Shown: positions 9,515 to 20,181 of the stretch, one piece after another
Numbering within the stretch: position 1 is the first letter of the stretch
How the letters are laid out: each line of letters begins with the position of its first letter
Source: Ophiothrix spiculata
Lineage: Eukaryota > Echinodermata > Ophiuroidea > Amphilepidida > Ophiotrichidae
Assembly: GCA_000969725.1 (NCBI GenBank)
Contig: JXSR01S061886.1
Reading direction: 5' to 3' (one strand)
Length of the DNA stretch: 25,259 bases
The notes under the pieces: model-generated
The model's database searches: none
The model's input: the letters and a program-made list of their open reading frames with translations, nothing else
Told to the model about the DNA's origin: nothing
Position numbers and translations under genes: made by a program

Positions 9515-11293
9515 ACACGATATCTTCTTGTCCCAGAGATACCTGCTGTCTGCTCTGCCAATGTTATTTCCTCAAGGAGCATTATCACTGATAAGTTTAA
9601 TTAACTAATGAAGTGGTATTGTTTAATCAAAATAAGTGATCACATACGACTTTTAGATTGATAGCTCGTCATTTTATTGCAAAAAGGCAAATGGATTAAG
9701 TGAATCAACCTTTCACCACATTTATCTCCCGATTCACGCTGTACATGATGTAGTACTTGTATATGGTGGAACTGACTACAAATTTACATGTAATATTTTA
9801 GAATATTGAATAGAACTAGAATCATGTCATGTATTGAAAATATCTATTGATGTCTGTCATGTTTGGCCGAGTAAAGAAAAAAACCATTGTTTCACATCTG
9901 GATTTCAAGTTTCTTACACCATTTACAAGATGGTATTTTATATAGAAATCAGATACAACCAACATTTTACAAATAAAATGAATATTAATAATTCTTTTAA
10001 AAAAAAGCGGCAACCTAAAACATGTTTTTCTTTTACCTGGCCTTAATTGACTGGAGAAAGAATTGTGTCTGAGCACTAAGCCTACTGCTTGTATACCTAT
10101 CTTTCCTGCTGGCTCTGTGATTACATTACATACATGCATCATAGCGATACAGATTGATTAATGGTAGATGATAAAATGATATATCGTGTCGATTTAGAAC
10201 AAGTGGATTCCGCGTAAGACAGACAGGCACATATGCTGCATACATGTACTATCTCGTTCACATAGTATGTAGGGATGTGATTCAAGTCACATTTATTATT
10301 ATTTGACCATCAATCACGAGCCTCCAGTAAAGTCAAGCATAAATTTTCAGCTAAAGGGGTGCACCATTCGATTTCCAGAATTGATGAATTTAAAACAAGT
10401 GTCATTTTCCAGGGTCATTTTAAATCTGAAGAGTGTTCATTTTGAATTTGCAATAAAACAAATTTGACCACTGGCCATCTTTAATGGCGGTTTGCGATGG
10501 CTGATCACACATAACTTCAATCCTGTATATGACGCAAATTCTTTCCTTTCAAAATATGATTATATTTTGACATCATGGTTTATAAATTTAAAATTTGTTT
10601 AAGACTCAGTGAGTAAAAACAAAAAGCTATAAACCCACATGGAAAAATCCTTCCTGATGCACTTAAAAATTGATCATCCCCTTAAGATGTGTACGCATCT
10701 TTTAAGGAGGCGGTTGAAAGAATTTGCAAATTGATTTTCAGAAGAAAATATCCTCCACTTGAATTTCATCATCTATAAAAAGAAAACTTGTAGTAGTATC
10801 ATCATATCTATATATACTAAAGTAAAGTTTAAGCAAACAACGTTGCCTAAGGCCAAGAGAATAGAACGTGGGGGCAGTGTAACGGAAGTCAATTTTCACA
10901 TGTAAAGTAATCCTTCACAATAATGAAAAGTGCAGCTTTATATTTCTACTCAAATCACATGTTTATTTGATAAGACTTGGTTGTTTTCGCAACTCGGTGC
11001 TTGCTACTTTTTGATAAATATAACCATGTCCTAATGACTATTTCAATATGACGACATTACCCAACATCAAACAGCTCGAAGCAAACAAAAACATCACCAA
11101 TTGGCAAGAAAACAGGTTGGAATATTTTCATCTCTCCATTTGAAACTGTGTTGTTTGCATGAAACAGCTGTGTAACTATCATATAAATGCGTGATTTTAC
11201 AAGACATGCCTGCGAGACCCACTCTACAACATATACCTCCCTCCTCATATAGGACAGTGCCTCTAAAATTGTGTCCAGGTCATCTTGCAAGTT
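9515..11293. other. No gene seen; AT-rich spacer
   Basis: No gene or large repeat that I can support. A GATA-type pair, TATCACTGATAAG, followed by TTTAATTAACTAATGA lies near 9585. A small hairpin (CCTTAAGATG, six-base loop, CATCTTTTAAGG) lies near 10680. Open frames of 70-106 codons on both strands lack domains. Confidence 0.4.
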
Positions 11294-11535
11294 AACTCGT
11301 CATGAGAGTGCAAGAAAGTCGTATATGCAATGGCTGCCCTAAGTTATTTTTAGTTTATACTTTGTCACAAGAATGTGAAAAATCCCTCAAAAATTCACTG
11401 TCTTATGTCAGTGGTTCTTGAAATGGTTCTTCAGGTGCACTGACCTGAGATTGGAGATTAGACAGTGTGCAATCCAAATTTACGACAAATGGCAGCTATT
11501 GCAGATACGACTTTCTTGCACTCGCATGACGAACT
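11294..11535. mobile_element. 242-bp MITE with 45-bp inverted repeats
   Basis: Arms 11294-11338 and 11491-11535 match over 45 bp with five mismatches, sharing GAGTGCAAGAAAGTCGTAT-type sequence. The 12-base word CAAGTTAACTCG occurs at 11288-11299, overlapping the left arm edge, and again at 11557-11568, 21 bases beyond the right arm. It may mark a larger unit or an older duplication. Non-coding. Confidence 0.8.
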
Positions 11536-11568
11536 AGGCCATCTTCCTTTCACTCTCAAGTTAACTCG

Positions 11569-13110
11569 CATGTTTCTTGTTTAGATTTGAAGAGCACTGA
11601 AAGGCCACGAAGGGCGGGATAAATGTCACGACTCCTGTACATGCGACAAATGTTACAATTTACATTGAATGCAGAGCAAGTTTACATCGTGGAACATGTT
11701 AACATAATTGACATACAATAAAGCTTTGTGAAGGAGTGGGGAGAGCAAAAGAGCTGAATGTGACCGACTATCCACTGCAAACAAGCCATAAAGTGGGCAA
11801 ACCTCATTTTTGCATTGAATGAAAAAACATAGAAAGGGCGTGTTGGGATGATTTTATTTCAGATTCAAAACACCTTTTCAAATTTTAATTTAAAAAAATA
11901 AATGTGAAAAAAAGCTGTGGTTTCAAAGGACCAGAAAATGAGAATGAAAAGATGAGTCTATACAAACATGACTATACATACTGATTTTTAACATAAAGTC
12001 TTGGACTTCGGTTTCACCTTTTACTCCATGACAACCTTTGACTGACTATTGTGTATGTCCAGTTATGTTCCTAGAGGTGTCATTTTAATCCCTGGTAAAT
12101 ATAAAAGAAAACACATGAAGAGGTTGACTTTATGGCTCGTTCGTTTTGGACAGTCACAAATTGCGTTTGGTATTTATACAGATGTTGCCCTTGATATTCA
12201 ACGCATTACAATTTTTTTTATCCCAAGTAGAATTCAACACAGTTACACAGCACATCTGATACCCTGTTTTTATTCTGTGACGGAGTCTAAAATCAATAGA
12301 CTGATAATCAGGCAACCCAAGTTCAATTACCTTACACATCAAGCTTATGTTCATCAAAGATCCTACAAGCGCTAAAAACATCACCTATTCGGAAATCAAT
12401 AGATATATCCAAATTGCACCGAAACACATAAAATACCTATCCAAGAAGCTTAACACCTTTACAAGCAAACAGCAATTATCGTATCTGCTAGCTTTGAACA
12501 TCAAACTCCCATCATCTTCTCTAAGTTGAAGACAAAAATGTGTCCATGGTCGACCCATTTCAAGTGTCTCTCTCACACGTTGTCTATGGGGTTGTTTAAT
12601 GAGGCGCGAGGTAGCTAAATTGACCTAGGATGCCTCATTAGGCATGTAATTAGTGCTAAATGCCATCAACCTGTGTCGCAACATTCATCTTGTTATCTAT
12701 AAGATTGAGTCAAAGTCATGTCTTAACATTCACTCATTCTTTATCTTATTGCCAACATTTTTTCTTTTTTTTCATCATATACAAATTACAATTTACAGTA
12801 CACTCTGATTTCTGTTCCCAAACTATAATTTGATGCCAATTGTGTCAGTTCCTCTTAGAATTTGACACAGTACAAAACTCATTGCAGTGTTGAACTACAG
12901 CATTTGTACATCTTTTACTGGAGACTAAGAAAATTAGGGGAATTTGATTAACAAGGCCTTGATATGATGATGATAATTTGTAATGCATTTTCTGTCAATT
13001 GTGATGCACTTCCATCATTGTCAAAATTTACATCAGATTTGAAAATTATAATTGATGAAGACACCTAAATCCATTTATCGGGTGTCGTTAATGGTGCACA
13101 TGGGGTGGGG
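11569..13110. other. No gene seen up to the gap
   Basis: AT-rich. Open frames of up to 108 codons around 12.05-12.58 kb overlap on both strands and show no domain or consistent splice sites. A T-rich tract lies near 12765. A G-rich stub (GGGGTGGGG) abuts the gap. Confidence 0.4.
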
Positions 13111-13824
13111 NNNNNNNNNNNNNNNNNNNNNNNNNNNNNNNNNNNNNNNNNNNNNNNNNNNNNNNNNNNNNNNNNNNNNNNNNNNNNNNNNNNNNNNNNN
13201 NNNNNNNNNNNNNNNNNNNNNNNNNNNNNNNNNNNNNNNNNNNNNNNNNNNNNNNNNNNNNNNNNNNNNNNNNNNNNNNNNNNNNNNNNNNNNNNNNNNN
13301 NNNNNNNNNNNNNNNNNNNNNNNNNNNNNNNNNNNNNNNNNNNNNNNNNNNNNNNNNNNNNNNNNNNNNNNNNNNNNNNNNNNNNNNNNNNNNNNNNNNN
13401 NNNNNNNNNNNNNNNNNNNNNNNNNNNNNNNNNNNNNNNNNNNNNNNNNNNNNNNNNNNNNNNNNNNNNNNNNNNNNNNNNNNNNNNNNNNNNNNNNNNN
13501 NNNNNNNNNNNNNNNNNNNNNNNNNNNNNNNNNNNNNNNNNNNNNNNNNNNNNNNNNNNNNNNNNNNNNNNNNNNNNNNNNNNNNNNNNNNNNNNNNNNN
13601 NNNNNNNNNNNNNNNNNNNNNNNNNNNNNNNNNNNNNNNNNNNNNNNNNNNNNNNNNNNNNNNNNNNNNNNNNNNNNNNNNNNNNNNNNNNNNNNNNNNN
13701 NNNNNNNNNNNNNNNNNNNNNNNNNNNNNNNNNNNNNNNNNNNNNNNNNNNNNNNNNNNNNNNNNNNNNNNNNNNNNNNNNNNNNNNNNNNNNNNNNNNN
13801 NNNNNNNNNNNNNNNNNNNNNNNN
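13111..13824. other. Assembly gap, 714 N
   Basis: A run of 714 undetermined bases. Apparent open frames across it are artefacts of the N run. Confidence 0.99.
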
Positions 13825-14428
13825 TTCAAAATGTTGAATTTAAATCCAGGAGAACTCATAAAAATAGAGACTTTTTTGAATATTCTATACTCCATGACTG
13901 TAAAAACAAACTTTTTTCAAATATATAGTGAACACTGAGATGCATATACAAAATTTGTCACATTTAAGCGATTCAGATAAATTAAACACACCACGATATA
14001 GAACAGAATTAAAAAATTAAATGTGAGTAAACCCAAAATTTGTGAATACTTAACATCTTTTAACTTAGCATTTCAGACTTAATATATAACATAAGGTAAA
14101 ATGAGGGAGAAAGCTGGGACAACATGTGCTTCAAGATAAAAAGCATATTAAGCAGAAAATTTAACATCAAATTCCTGTATATTTGCATAAAAAATTTGCA
14201 GCTCTTGTAAAAAGCTTGTTCTGGATACCAATTTAACACGGTGGTAATTCAATTTGAGGAGAATTTTATGCATGATATTCACAAAGATGGAAATGTCACC
14301 CAGCAGGTAAAATATAGAGTTGAAAATGGAAAAGAAGAAAGCTTACGGTATGAAAATAAATTCCTGTCAAAAGTGGTTTGTTGAAAAAACAACGCGCTGT
14401 GTATTGAAAGAGGAAGGATGTTCAGCTT
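13825..14428. other. No feature seen
   Basis: AT-rich spacer after the gap. No supported feature. Confidence 0.4.
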
Positions 14429-14665
14429 ATGACACCTGCGATTTGCGAGCACAATGGATGCAGGAAATTGAAGGGGACAGGGAATCACGTGGGTAACGAT
14501 GCCGCCATCCCGGGAGAAGTCTTGGAATCCCCGGGATTATTGCACGCGGTGCTCAGGTTAACTCAGCGTTTGTGCTTGCTTGCGATGAATGCCCTTAGTG
14601 CTGATGTGAAAAACATGGCTGAGGCAGGGAGCCCATTGCTTCCTTATGCATTATTTATTTCATAA
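14429..14665. promoter_or_regulatory. GC-rich island: possible conserved element or exon
   Basis: GC content rises sharply between about 14450 and 14650, with CACGTG near 14488 and two CCCGGG-type words (near 14508 and 14532). One plus-strand frame is open for 78 codons (14429-14665) and reads partly as an amphipathic helix (LLHAVLRLTQRLCLLAMNAL). I see no good acceptor or donor and no known domain. It may be a conserved non-coding element, an exon or an old repeat. Confidence 0.25.
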
Positions 14666-15427
14666 ATATAAGATGCCTCTAATTGCATCCAGATTTGTGA
14701 AGCGTCTTGGAAAATCAGCCACAAGTTGCAACTTACATGTTATCTACTTTAATTTATCCAAATGTTACGTAACCTGATGGAGATATAAAAATGAGTACCA
14801 AGTAGATTTAACCATGCGACAGTTTTCCAAAAATTGGAAACCTCACCAAAAAAGGAAAAACCTACATGTTATTTATTTCGAACTCTCTACACATTGCTAC
14901 ATAACACTGTGCTGATGTCAAAATAAGCCACATGTAGGTTGCCACATGTTGCAGCATTTTCAAGATAGCAATACATTGTAGTATGCAGTTACCTAACGAA
15001 ATTGAAACTGGGATAATCTTGAAAAATTTCATGCGGATCAAATTTCTGATATGTTGACTAAGAATATTGCAGACTCAGAATAATGCAGTATAAAATGATC
15101 ATCATAAAATACAAATGCATAAAAACGTTAACAATATTTTGTACAAAATACAAAAAAATCATTAGAAATATTAACCTACGGCAGTAAAACACTTAAAATC
15201 CATACAGAAAATAAATCAACATAAAAGACATATTTGATAACACAATACTTCAACAAGAATCATAATTTAAAAACACTTCACACCAATATCATCATGAACA
15301 AACACAAGAACACAGACATCATCTTGAAATGCTCTAGAAACACTTCACTTGGGCTATGAAAACACTTGTGGTACATTTTTTCCTTTTCCAATGCATTTAT
15401 TTAAACTAGAATTGTTTCTTGACACAG
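14666..15427. other. No gene seen; AT-rich spacer
   Basis: AT-rich, especially 15050-15330. No supported feature. Confidence 0.4.
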
Positions 15428-15528
15428 TAAAAAGCGCAAAAGCAACGCTACCCAATGTAAATGACCTCGCAGTGGTATTACCATCTCGGTATGTTATGAC
15501 AACCAAATCGAGTCAACAATCCTCTCCA
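15428..15528 (+). CDS. Weak internal-exon candidate, 101 bp
   Basis: Unrecognised. A pyrimidine-containing acceptor (TTGTTTCTTGACACAG) ends at 15427 and a strong donor (CCA then GTAAGT) starts at 15529. Of the three frames only one stays open between them, and it encodes 33 residues including ATLPNVNDLAVVLPSRYVM. The exon would start in phase 1 and end in phase 0. There is no domain and no partner exon in the window. It conflicts with the minus-strand candidate at 15622-15787, so at most one is likely real. Confidence 0.22.
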
Positions 15529-15621
15529 GTAAGTACTTACATAACAAACAAAATTAAGGCACAGATCTGTGACCCCTTCTACAAAAAGAAAAAAAAAAGG
15601 TAAAAAGAAACTCTTTACCTG

Positions 15622-15787
15622 GATAATGACAAAATAAGAGCGAATCAAACTTCTTCAATCGTGATATCAAAATACAATCACGGAATGTGAGATGGTCGGT
15701 GAGAAGAAAGTCGTGCAGAGGGGAGTTTACATCAAACATGTGGAATTTGTAATGGAGACACAAACCATTCCCATCTCCCTTATTCAT
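15622..15787 (-). CDS. Weak exon candidate with a good donor
   Basis: Unrecognised. On the minus strand a frame is open from a start-like ATG near 15787 to a consensus donor, TTATCCAG then GTAAAG, with the exon ending at about 15622. It includes VNSPLHDFLLTDHLTFRDC. No pyrimidine-rich acceptor precedes it and a TGA lies just upstream in frame, so it would have to be a first coding exon. Chance is a serious alternative. Confidence 0.18.
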
Positions 15788-15900
15788 AAATGAATTTCAC
15801 TGCTTCCAGTATTCCAGTATAGAGCCTGTATATGATAAATTGTTTACACTATTTTTTTATTTATCACAAATATGTATTTTTTTTAAATTTTAAAATCAAG

Positions 15901-16006
15901 AGGGGTGCGTGGGCGAGTGGTTAGAGCGTTGGACTCATAATCAAATGTATTCGTCTGTCGTGGGGTCGAGTCCCGGTCTCGGCTCTTGGTACGTCTCCTT
16001 GTTTCC
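15901..16006 (+). mobile_element. tRNA-headed SINE, 5' part (split by insertion)
   Basis: The A-box region GGCGAGTGGTTAGAGCG, an anticodon-arm-like TTGGACTCATAATCAA and a near-consensus B box (GGGTCGAGTCC) lie within 80 bp. A longer spacer between arms recalls a class II tRNA. The acceptor ends do not pair, so it is not a functional tRNA gene. It continues as CTCCTTGTTTCC, then is interrupted by the element at 16011 and resumes at 16612. This family differs from the other SINEs in the window. Confidence 0.75.
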
Positions 16007-16010
16007 TTAA

Positions 16011-16607
16011 GGGGGGAAAGCACATCACTCATTATTGCATTTTTGCACATTTATTTTGTACCATAACTTTTGAACAAAGAGCTTAAAGTTAATAAAAGTA
16101 TACATTTCCAGAAAGGAATTTTTACAAGGAACATGATGGTGATGTTGATTTTTGACCAACAATCACATTTTTTGAGAAAATCACGAAAAACACATTTTTT
16201 TGCCATTTGGGTTTCCAACCAAGCTAAAAATAACATTTTTTGAAAAAATGACCTAGGAATGGGTATTTTTATTTTAAACACCCACTCGCATGTTGCGTCT
16301 TTTTTCTTTTTTGGATTTTGGCCAATTTTTTGGTTTTTTTCATCCCAAATAAGGTCAAAAAATGGCCAAAAATGGAAAAAAGTGAATTTTTGACCTTATT
16401 TGGCATGAAAATCAAAAAATTGGCCAAAATCCAAAAAAGTAAAAAAGACGCAACATGCGAGTGAGTGTTTAGAATTGAAATACCCATTCCTTGTGAAAAT
16501 TCCTTTCTGGAAATGTATACTTTTATTAACTTTAAGCACTTTGTTCAAAAGTTATGGTACAAAATAAATTCGCAAAAATGCAACAATGAGTGATGTGCTT
16601 TCCCCCC
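16011..16607. mobile_element. 597-bp foldback element with TTAA duplications
   Basis: The element is almost wholly palindromic. GGGGGGAAAGCACATCACTC at its left end is mirrored at 16607, and the outer arms (16011-16130 and about 16490-16607) match closely. Inner arms (about 16257-16361 and 16387-16490) enclose a loop of about 25 bases at 16362-16386. TTAA lies exactly outside both ends, at 16007-16010 and 16608-16611. This fits a Kolobok- or piggyBac-type non-autonomous element. The left arm carries about 128 bases (near 16131-16258) absent from the right arm. A transcript would form a long hairpin. Confidence 0.88.
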
Positions 16608-16611
16608 TTAA

Positions 16612-16720
16612 GCAAGAAACTTTGCTCTACTTGCTTCGTGCTTTGGAGGGCAAGTAAAGCAGTCGGTCCCATCTGAAGTGTTCCTGACACACTGTCAGAT
16701 GTAAAAGAACGTCACGGGCT
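16612..16720 (+). mobile_element. SINE, 3' part after the foldback insertion
   Basis: GCAAGAAACTTTGCTCTACT followed by GGCAAGTAAAGCAGTCGGTCCC-like sequence continues the SINE broken at 16006. Placing one TTAA between the flanks gives CTTGTTTCCTTAAGCAAG. That resembles the CCTTGGGCAAGACACTTTAC tail that I recall from deuterostome tRNA-type SINEs; this is memory of a consensus and was not searched. The 3' end is approximate. Confidence 0.65.
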
Positions 16721-16781
16721 AGGCTAGGGCAGTTTGAACGGCAACAGTGACCGTATGTCAAAATACGTCATCGAGTAAAAG

Positions 16782-16938
16782 CAGCCGCGGATCCAGGGGG
16801 GAGCGGAAGGGACGGGCGCCCCCGTAAAATTGGAAAAATCCTACAAAATCAGCCTAATTTGGGTCAATTTTTTGTTATAAAAGCTGAAAAACACACTCTC
16901 AGCCCCCCCGTAAAATTCAGATCCTAGATCCGCGACTG
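16782..16938. mobile_element. CAG...CTG MITE, 157 bp, possibly hAT-like
   Basis: Ends CAGCCGCGGATC and GATCCGCGACTG are inverted repeats with one mismatch in the first 12 bases. Inside, CCCCCGTAAAATT appears twice in direct orientation (near 16819 and 16907). CAG termini with GGATC recall hAT-type elements. An 8-bp target duplication is not visible: the flanks are AGTAAAAG and TACTCTAG. Confidence 0.7.
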
Positions 16939-17626
16939 TACTCTAGGACCAGAGTGCATAGTCACTATACCTTCAAAAGTATATCATCTCTCTAGGACCA
17001 GAGAGCTCATCTAGATGCTGAAAAGGCTTTGATGAGAATAAGCGTAGAAGTAGAAGAAGAGTAAATACTCGTGCTATGTAGATAATGTATTTGTATCATA
17101 TTGGCTAAAATTTAATAACTAAGAGCTAATCTTCCATCCACAGCTTCAATTCCCTACTGACCTCTTTCAAAATTCAAGGTTTTCAGCGAGTAAGATTCCT
17201 CAACCAAGCGAATGAGATTCCTTGACAGATAACATATATCTCAAATTTTTTCTGGAAATATATTTGCATTCTTTAGAACAATGAGAAAGTATGTCATTCT
17301 GATAATTACAACTCGGTAGCCTAAGGAGGATGGGGGAGATTCTAAGGCTCCAAATTTTAAGAGCCACAGATTAATTCACATTAGATTATGGTTTACACCT
17401 TTTCAAACAAATCTTAAAAGTTAAAGAAAAGAGAACTACCAGCAAGCAAAACCATAATATGTAACTCATATTCTAACTCATAAAACTCACCAATTTAATA
17501 CTCTATATTTCAGAAAGCCTCAATCAGTAAGTAGTTCCAATGGCCATTTGGTAACCTTACATAAAATCCCTTGGCAGTAAAGTGATCAAGATAATTTCCC
17601 ATAAAGCACTCTGCTTCTCCGCGTCC
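16939..17626. other. Spacer with a repeated dyad word
   Basis: CTCTAGGACCAGAG occurs at 16941-16954 and 16990-17003. Otherwise AT-rich with no supported feature. Confidence 0.4.
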
Positions 17627-17710
17627 CTATCGTATCTCGCTTTTTAGCTCATTGTCTCTTCGGGGGTACACCAAAGAGTGTAAGTAAGCAAGTTTACCCC
17701 CCGAGGAATT
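17627..17710 (-). CDS. Weak terminal-exon candidate, 84 bp
   Basis: Unrecognised. A strong minus-strand acceptor, ATTTTTTTCTATCTTGTAG, ends at 17711. From 17710 one frame reads 27 codons (SSGGKLAYLHSLVYPRRDNE in part) to TAG at 17629-17627. A second frame is also open for 23 codons to TAA, which weakens the case. Two C/G runs within it can pair (CGGGGGTA and TACCCCCCG). No upstream partner exon is identified. Confidence 0.17.
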   Translation of the reverse strand, partial: NSSGGKLAYLHSLVYPRRDNELKSEIR

Positions 17711-20016
17711 CTACAAGATAGAAAAAAATATCTCTCATCGTAACCTTCCCTGTGGCCATTCAAATAAGCTAAAACAAAACGTAAGTGGTACTCGTTGTGC
17801 ATCCCCTGATAGCAAGCAGCTAATTTACTCAAATGCCTTACAAAACTACTGATATATCACTGCTCGAAATTTGATGTTGTTTTTAATTAGGGAATTCAAG
17901 AACCTCTCTCCATTTTATCTGTGATACAATGCAGATAGAAATTATCTTAACATTGGTTTATAAGAACAGTATCGATGTTAACAGTTGAGGGAAACTAGAT
18001 CATATGCAATTAAGTAAACTTGAACGAAAATTGGACCAATACTGTTTTGGTTCATAGTATGCAAATTTATATAAACATCTGTAGGATGTTTCTTTTTTAC
18101 CAAAAATTTGTAGAGTTTTTTCATTTAAAGAGGTTCTTACCATACAAGTATAGCAAGTCACTTTAAATATGTTATCTACCCAAGATAGCAGAAACATGTT
18201 TTTTTCTCAATACACATCAACAGTTTAGGGTTCAGTGATTGTAAATTAACAATAAGTAAGTGTCAACAAGAAACAATTATTTTGAGCAATTTTTTTCAAA
18301 ATATTTTTAAAATCCCTTATTATTCTCCATTATGTCAGACACTTTTTTGACTTACAAATCAGGTTATCACTTCTCTTTTTGTCTTCAATATTTTCAGATT
18401 ACTATACTAAGTGAAACCTATAAATTAAGGTATTTTTTCAGCATTAACCCTTTAAACCCTGACACCGTAACTCAATGGATTTTTGGCACCAAAAGCAGCC
18501 ACCAGTGTTCATAGGGTTTTAACATGGAAATTCACTTATTCATTGGCAGAGACAATTGTTGAAATTGTAAATTATGCAAATAAACAATTGAAGTGCATAC
18601 TGATGCATATCAGATGTACACCGCATCTTCAAAATTCTCCCATCCTTGTTATTATCCGCATAATTCATATAAAATGAGTCATTTCCCCTTGTTTCCTCAA
18701 TGAAATTGAGATGTGGATGCAAAATGTATTGCCTTGAGCTATCTGAACCTAACCTTACCCAAATCCAGTATAGTTAAAAATCTTGTCTTGTAATTTCCTG
18801 CCCGACCAGTAGCTGGCTACCACTCAGTCAGTCCGTCAGAGTCATCAGCCGAATCCCTGCGAGTAGATACCAGTGAGCTTTAGCTGATCATTGATAAGTT
18901 TTAGCCATAATCCGAACTGACACCTAGATTAATATTCCGTGCTATGGCTACAAACACATAGTCCTAAGCTTAACTGTATAGCCAAACCTTCACAGATATT
19001 TCACCGATATCTCAATCAATTTATCAAGCTGTACCCACGTCTTCAAAATGCCTTTACATTGCAACCGTGAAAGTAAATCATTCTCATAGTTGATGGTTAA
19101 GTTCACTTAATGCAGTTTTTGAAGCAAGCAGGCTTGGTGATGATTTCCAAATTACCTTGGTTAAGCTTAACTCAACAGACTTTCCAATATTTACACACGC
19201 AACAGAACCGCGTCCCCTCAGATTGTACTACTAACCAATTTAATATAAAAATCCAACTGCGAGTCTAGACAACTCTTTATACAAAACCACCTCAGTCAAG
19301 TCGGAGCAACAGCACTTTTTCCAACCGATCAATAATCTTAATCAGGCTTCGGAAATGACCAATCCTGGTTTGTATGTTTGCAAAAATTGATTAGTATTTT
19401 TCGAAGATGATGATGCACTTTCAGGCCCCTTGGAAAGTAATACATCATAGGCCGCTTAAAAGGTATAGAACAAGGGATGAAAGTACATCACTCTTTTTAA
19501 CTGAATGGAATGCAAGGGCCAGATGGGATTTAAATTGTTTTACTTTACAAATTAAACACGCAGAAGAAAGACTGAAAAATATCAATTGATTTCTTTCTGG
19601 ATGGCGACGAGCCTCAATTTTCTTTGTGCAATTAAAACATCCTAATCTAATCAATCTGTGTTGTCAATATACAAAATATTGATTGACTATACTCTTCAAG
19701 TTGGGACTAGAGTTTTGTATTGTAATTTTGCAAACAGAAAAAGCAATTTATTTTGAGTATCATTGATAAAAGAGCCTTGGACTGACAAAGTTGTATTAAA
19801 TTTTAAAATTATGGAGAAATTAGTAGTTGTTCTATGGACATCAAGGAAAGGCTGCAATGATATATCTAGTTATATATCCAAGATTGGTGGTCATTGGACC
19901 CTTTTAATTTTGCAAAGGATTTAACTTTTGGTGAAGAAAAAATTACAGGAAAGGAAAAAATTGTTAACATATACATGTATATTGCCTCTGACCATTCAAC
20001 GTACAATGCATACTTG
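17711..20016. other. No gene seen; AT-rich spacer
   Basis: About 2.3 kb with no domain-bearing frame, tRNA or clear inverted repeat. TTAACCCTTTAAACCCTGACA near 18444 resembles the edge of a TTAA-class element, but no matching opposite end was found. Open frames are all under 70 codons. Confidence 0.4.
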
Positions 20017-20181
20017 ACTCACTACTTTAGCTTTCGCCATCTTGGCTGATGGCTTGATCACAAGTGCCTTGGTTCACTGCTTCTCCTGGGAAACTTGGTG
20101 GTAGACTCTTCCACAGGTTTGTGACGTTTGTTTATCAAGCCATCAGCCAAGATGGCGATGGCGAAAGCTAAAGTAGTGAGT
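20017..20181. mobile_element. 165-bp hairpin element with AAGATGGCG arms
   Basis: Arms 20018-20058 and 20134-20180 match in inverted order, from CTCACTACTTTAGCTTTCGC to GGCTGATGGCTTGAT. The right arm has one extra GATGGC, a six-base tandem duplication. Each arm contains CAAGATGGCG, a YY1-type motif. The centre of about 75 bp is unrelated between arms. No target duplication is obvious. Confidence 0.8.

Noticed and set aside
12049-12576. Open frames of 108, 76 and 63 codons on both strands
   Set aside because: They overlap each other on opposite strands, and none has a recognisable motif or flanking splice signals.
13052-13938. Apparent frames of more than 260 codons
   Set aside because: They consist of the run of N in the assembly gap.
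15901-15990. A functional tRNA gene
   Set aside because: A and B boxes and a CTCATAA anticodon-like loop are present, but the acceptor ends do not pair and the sequence continues into a SINE tail.
17506-17533. Acceptor TATATTTCAG followed 13 bases later by GTAAGT, as a microexon
   Set aside because: Thirteen bases are too few to judge without transcripts, and both words are common in AT-rich DNA.
18444-18480. TTAACCCTTTAAACCC as a piggyBac-type end
   Set aside because: No matching inverted end was found within several kilobases.
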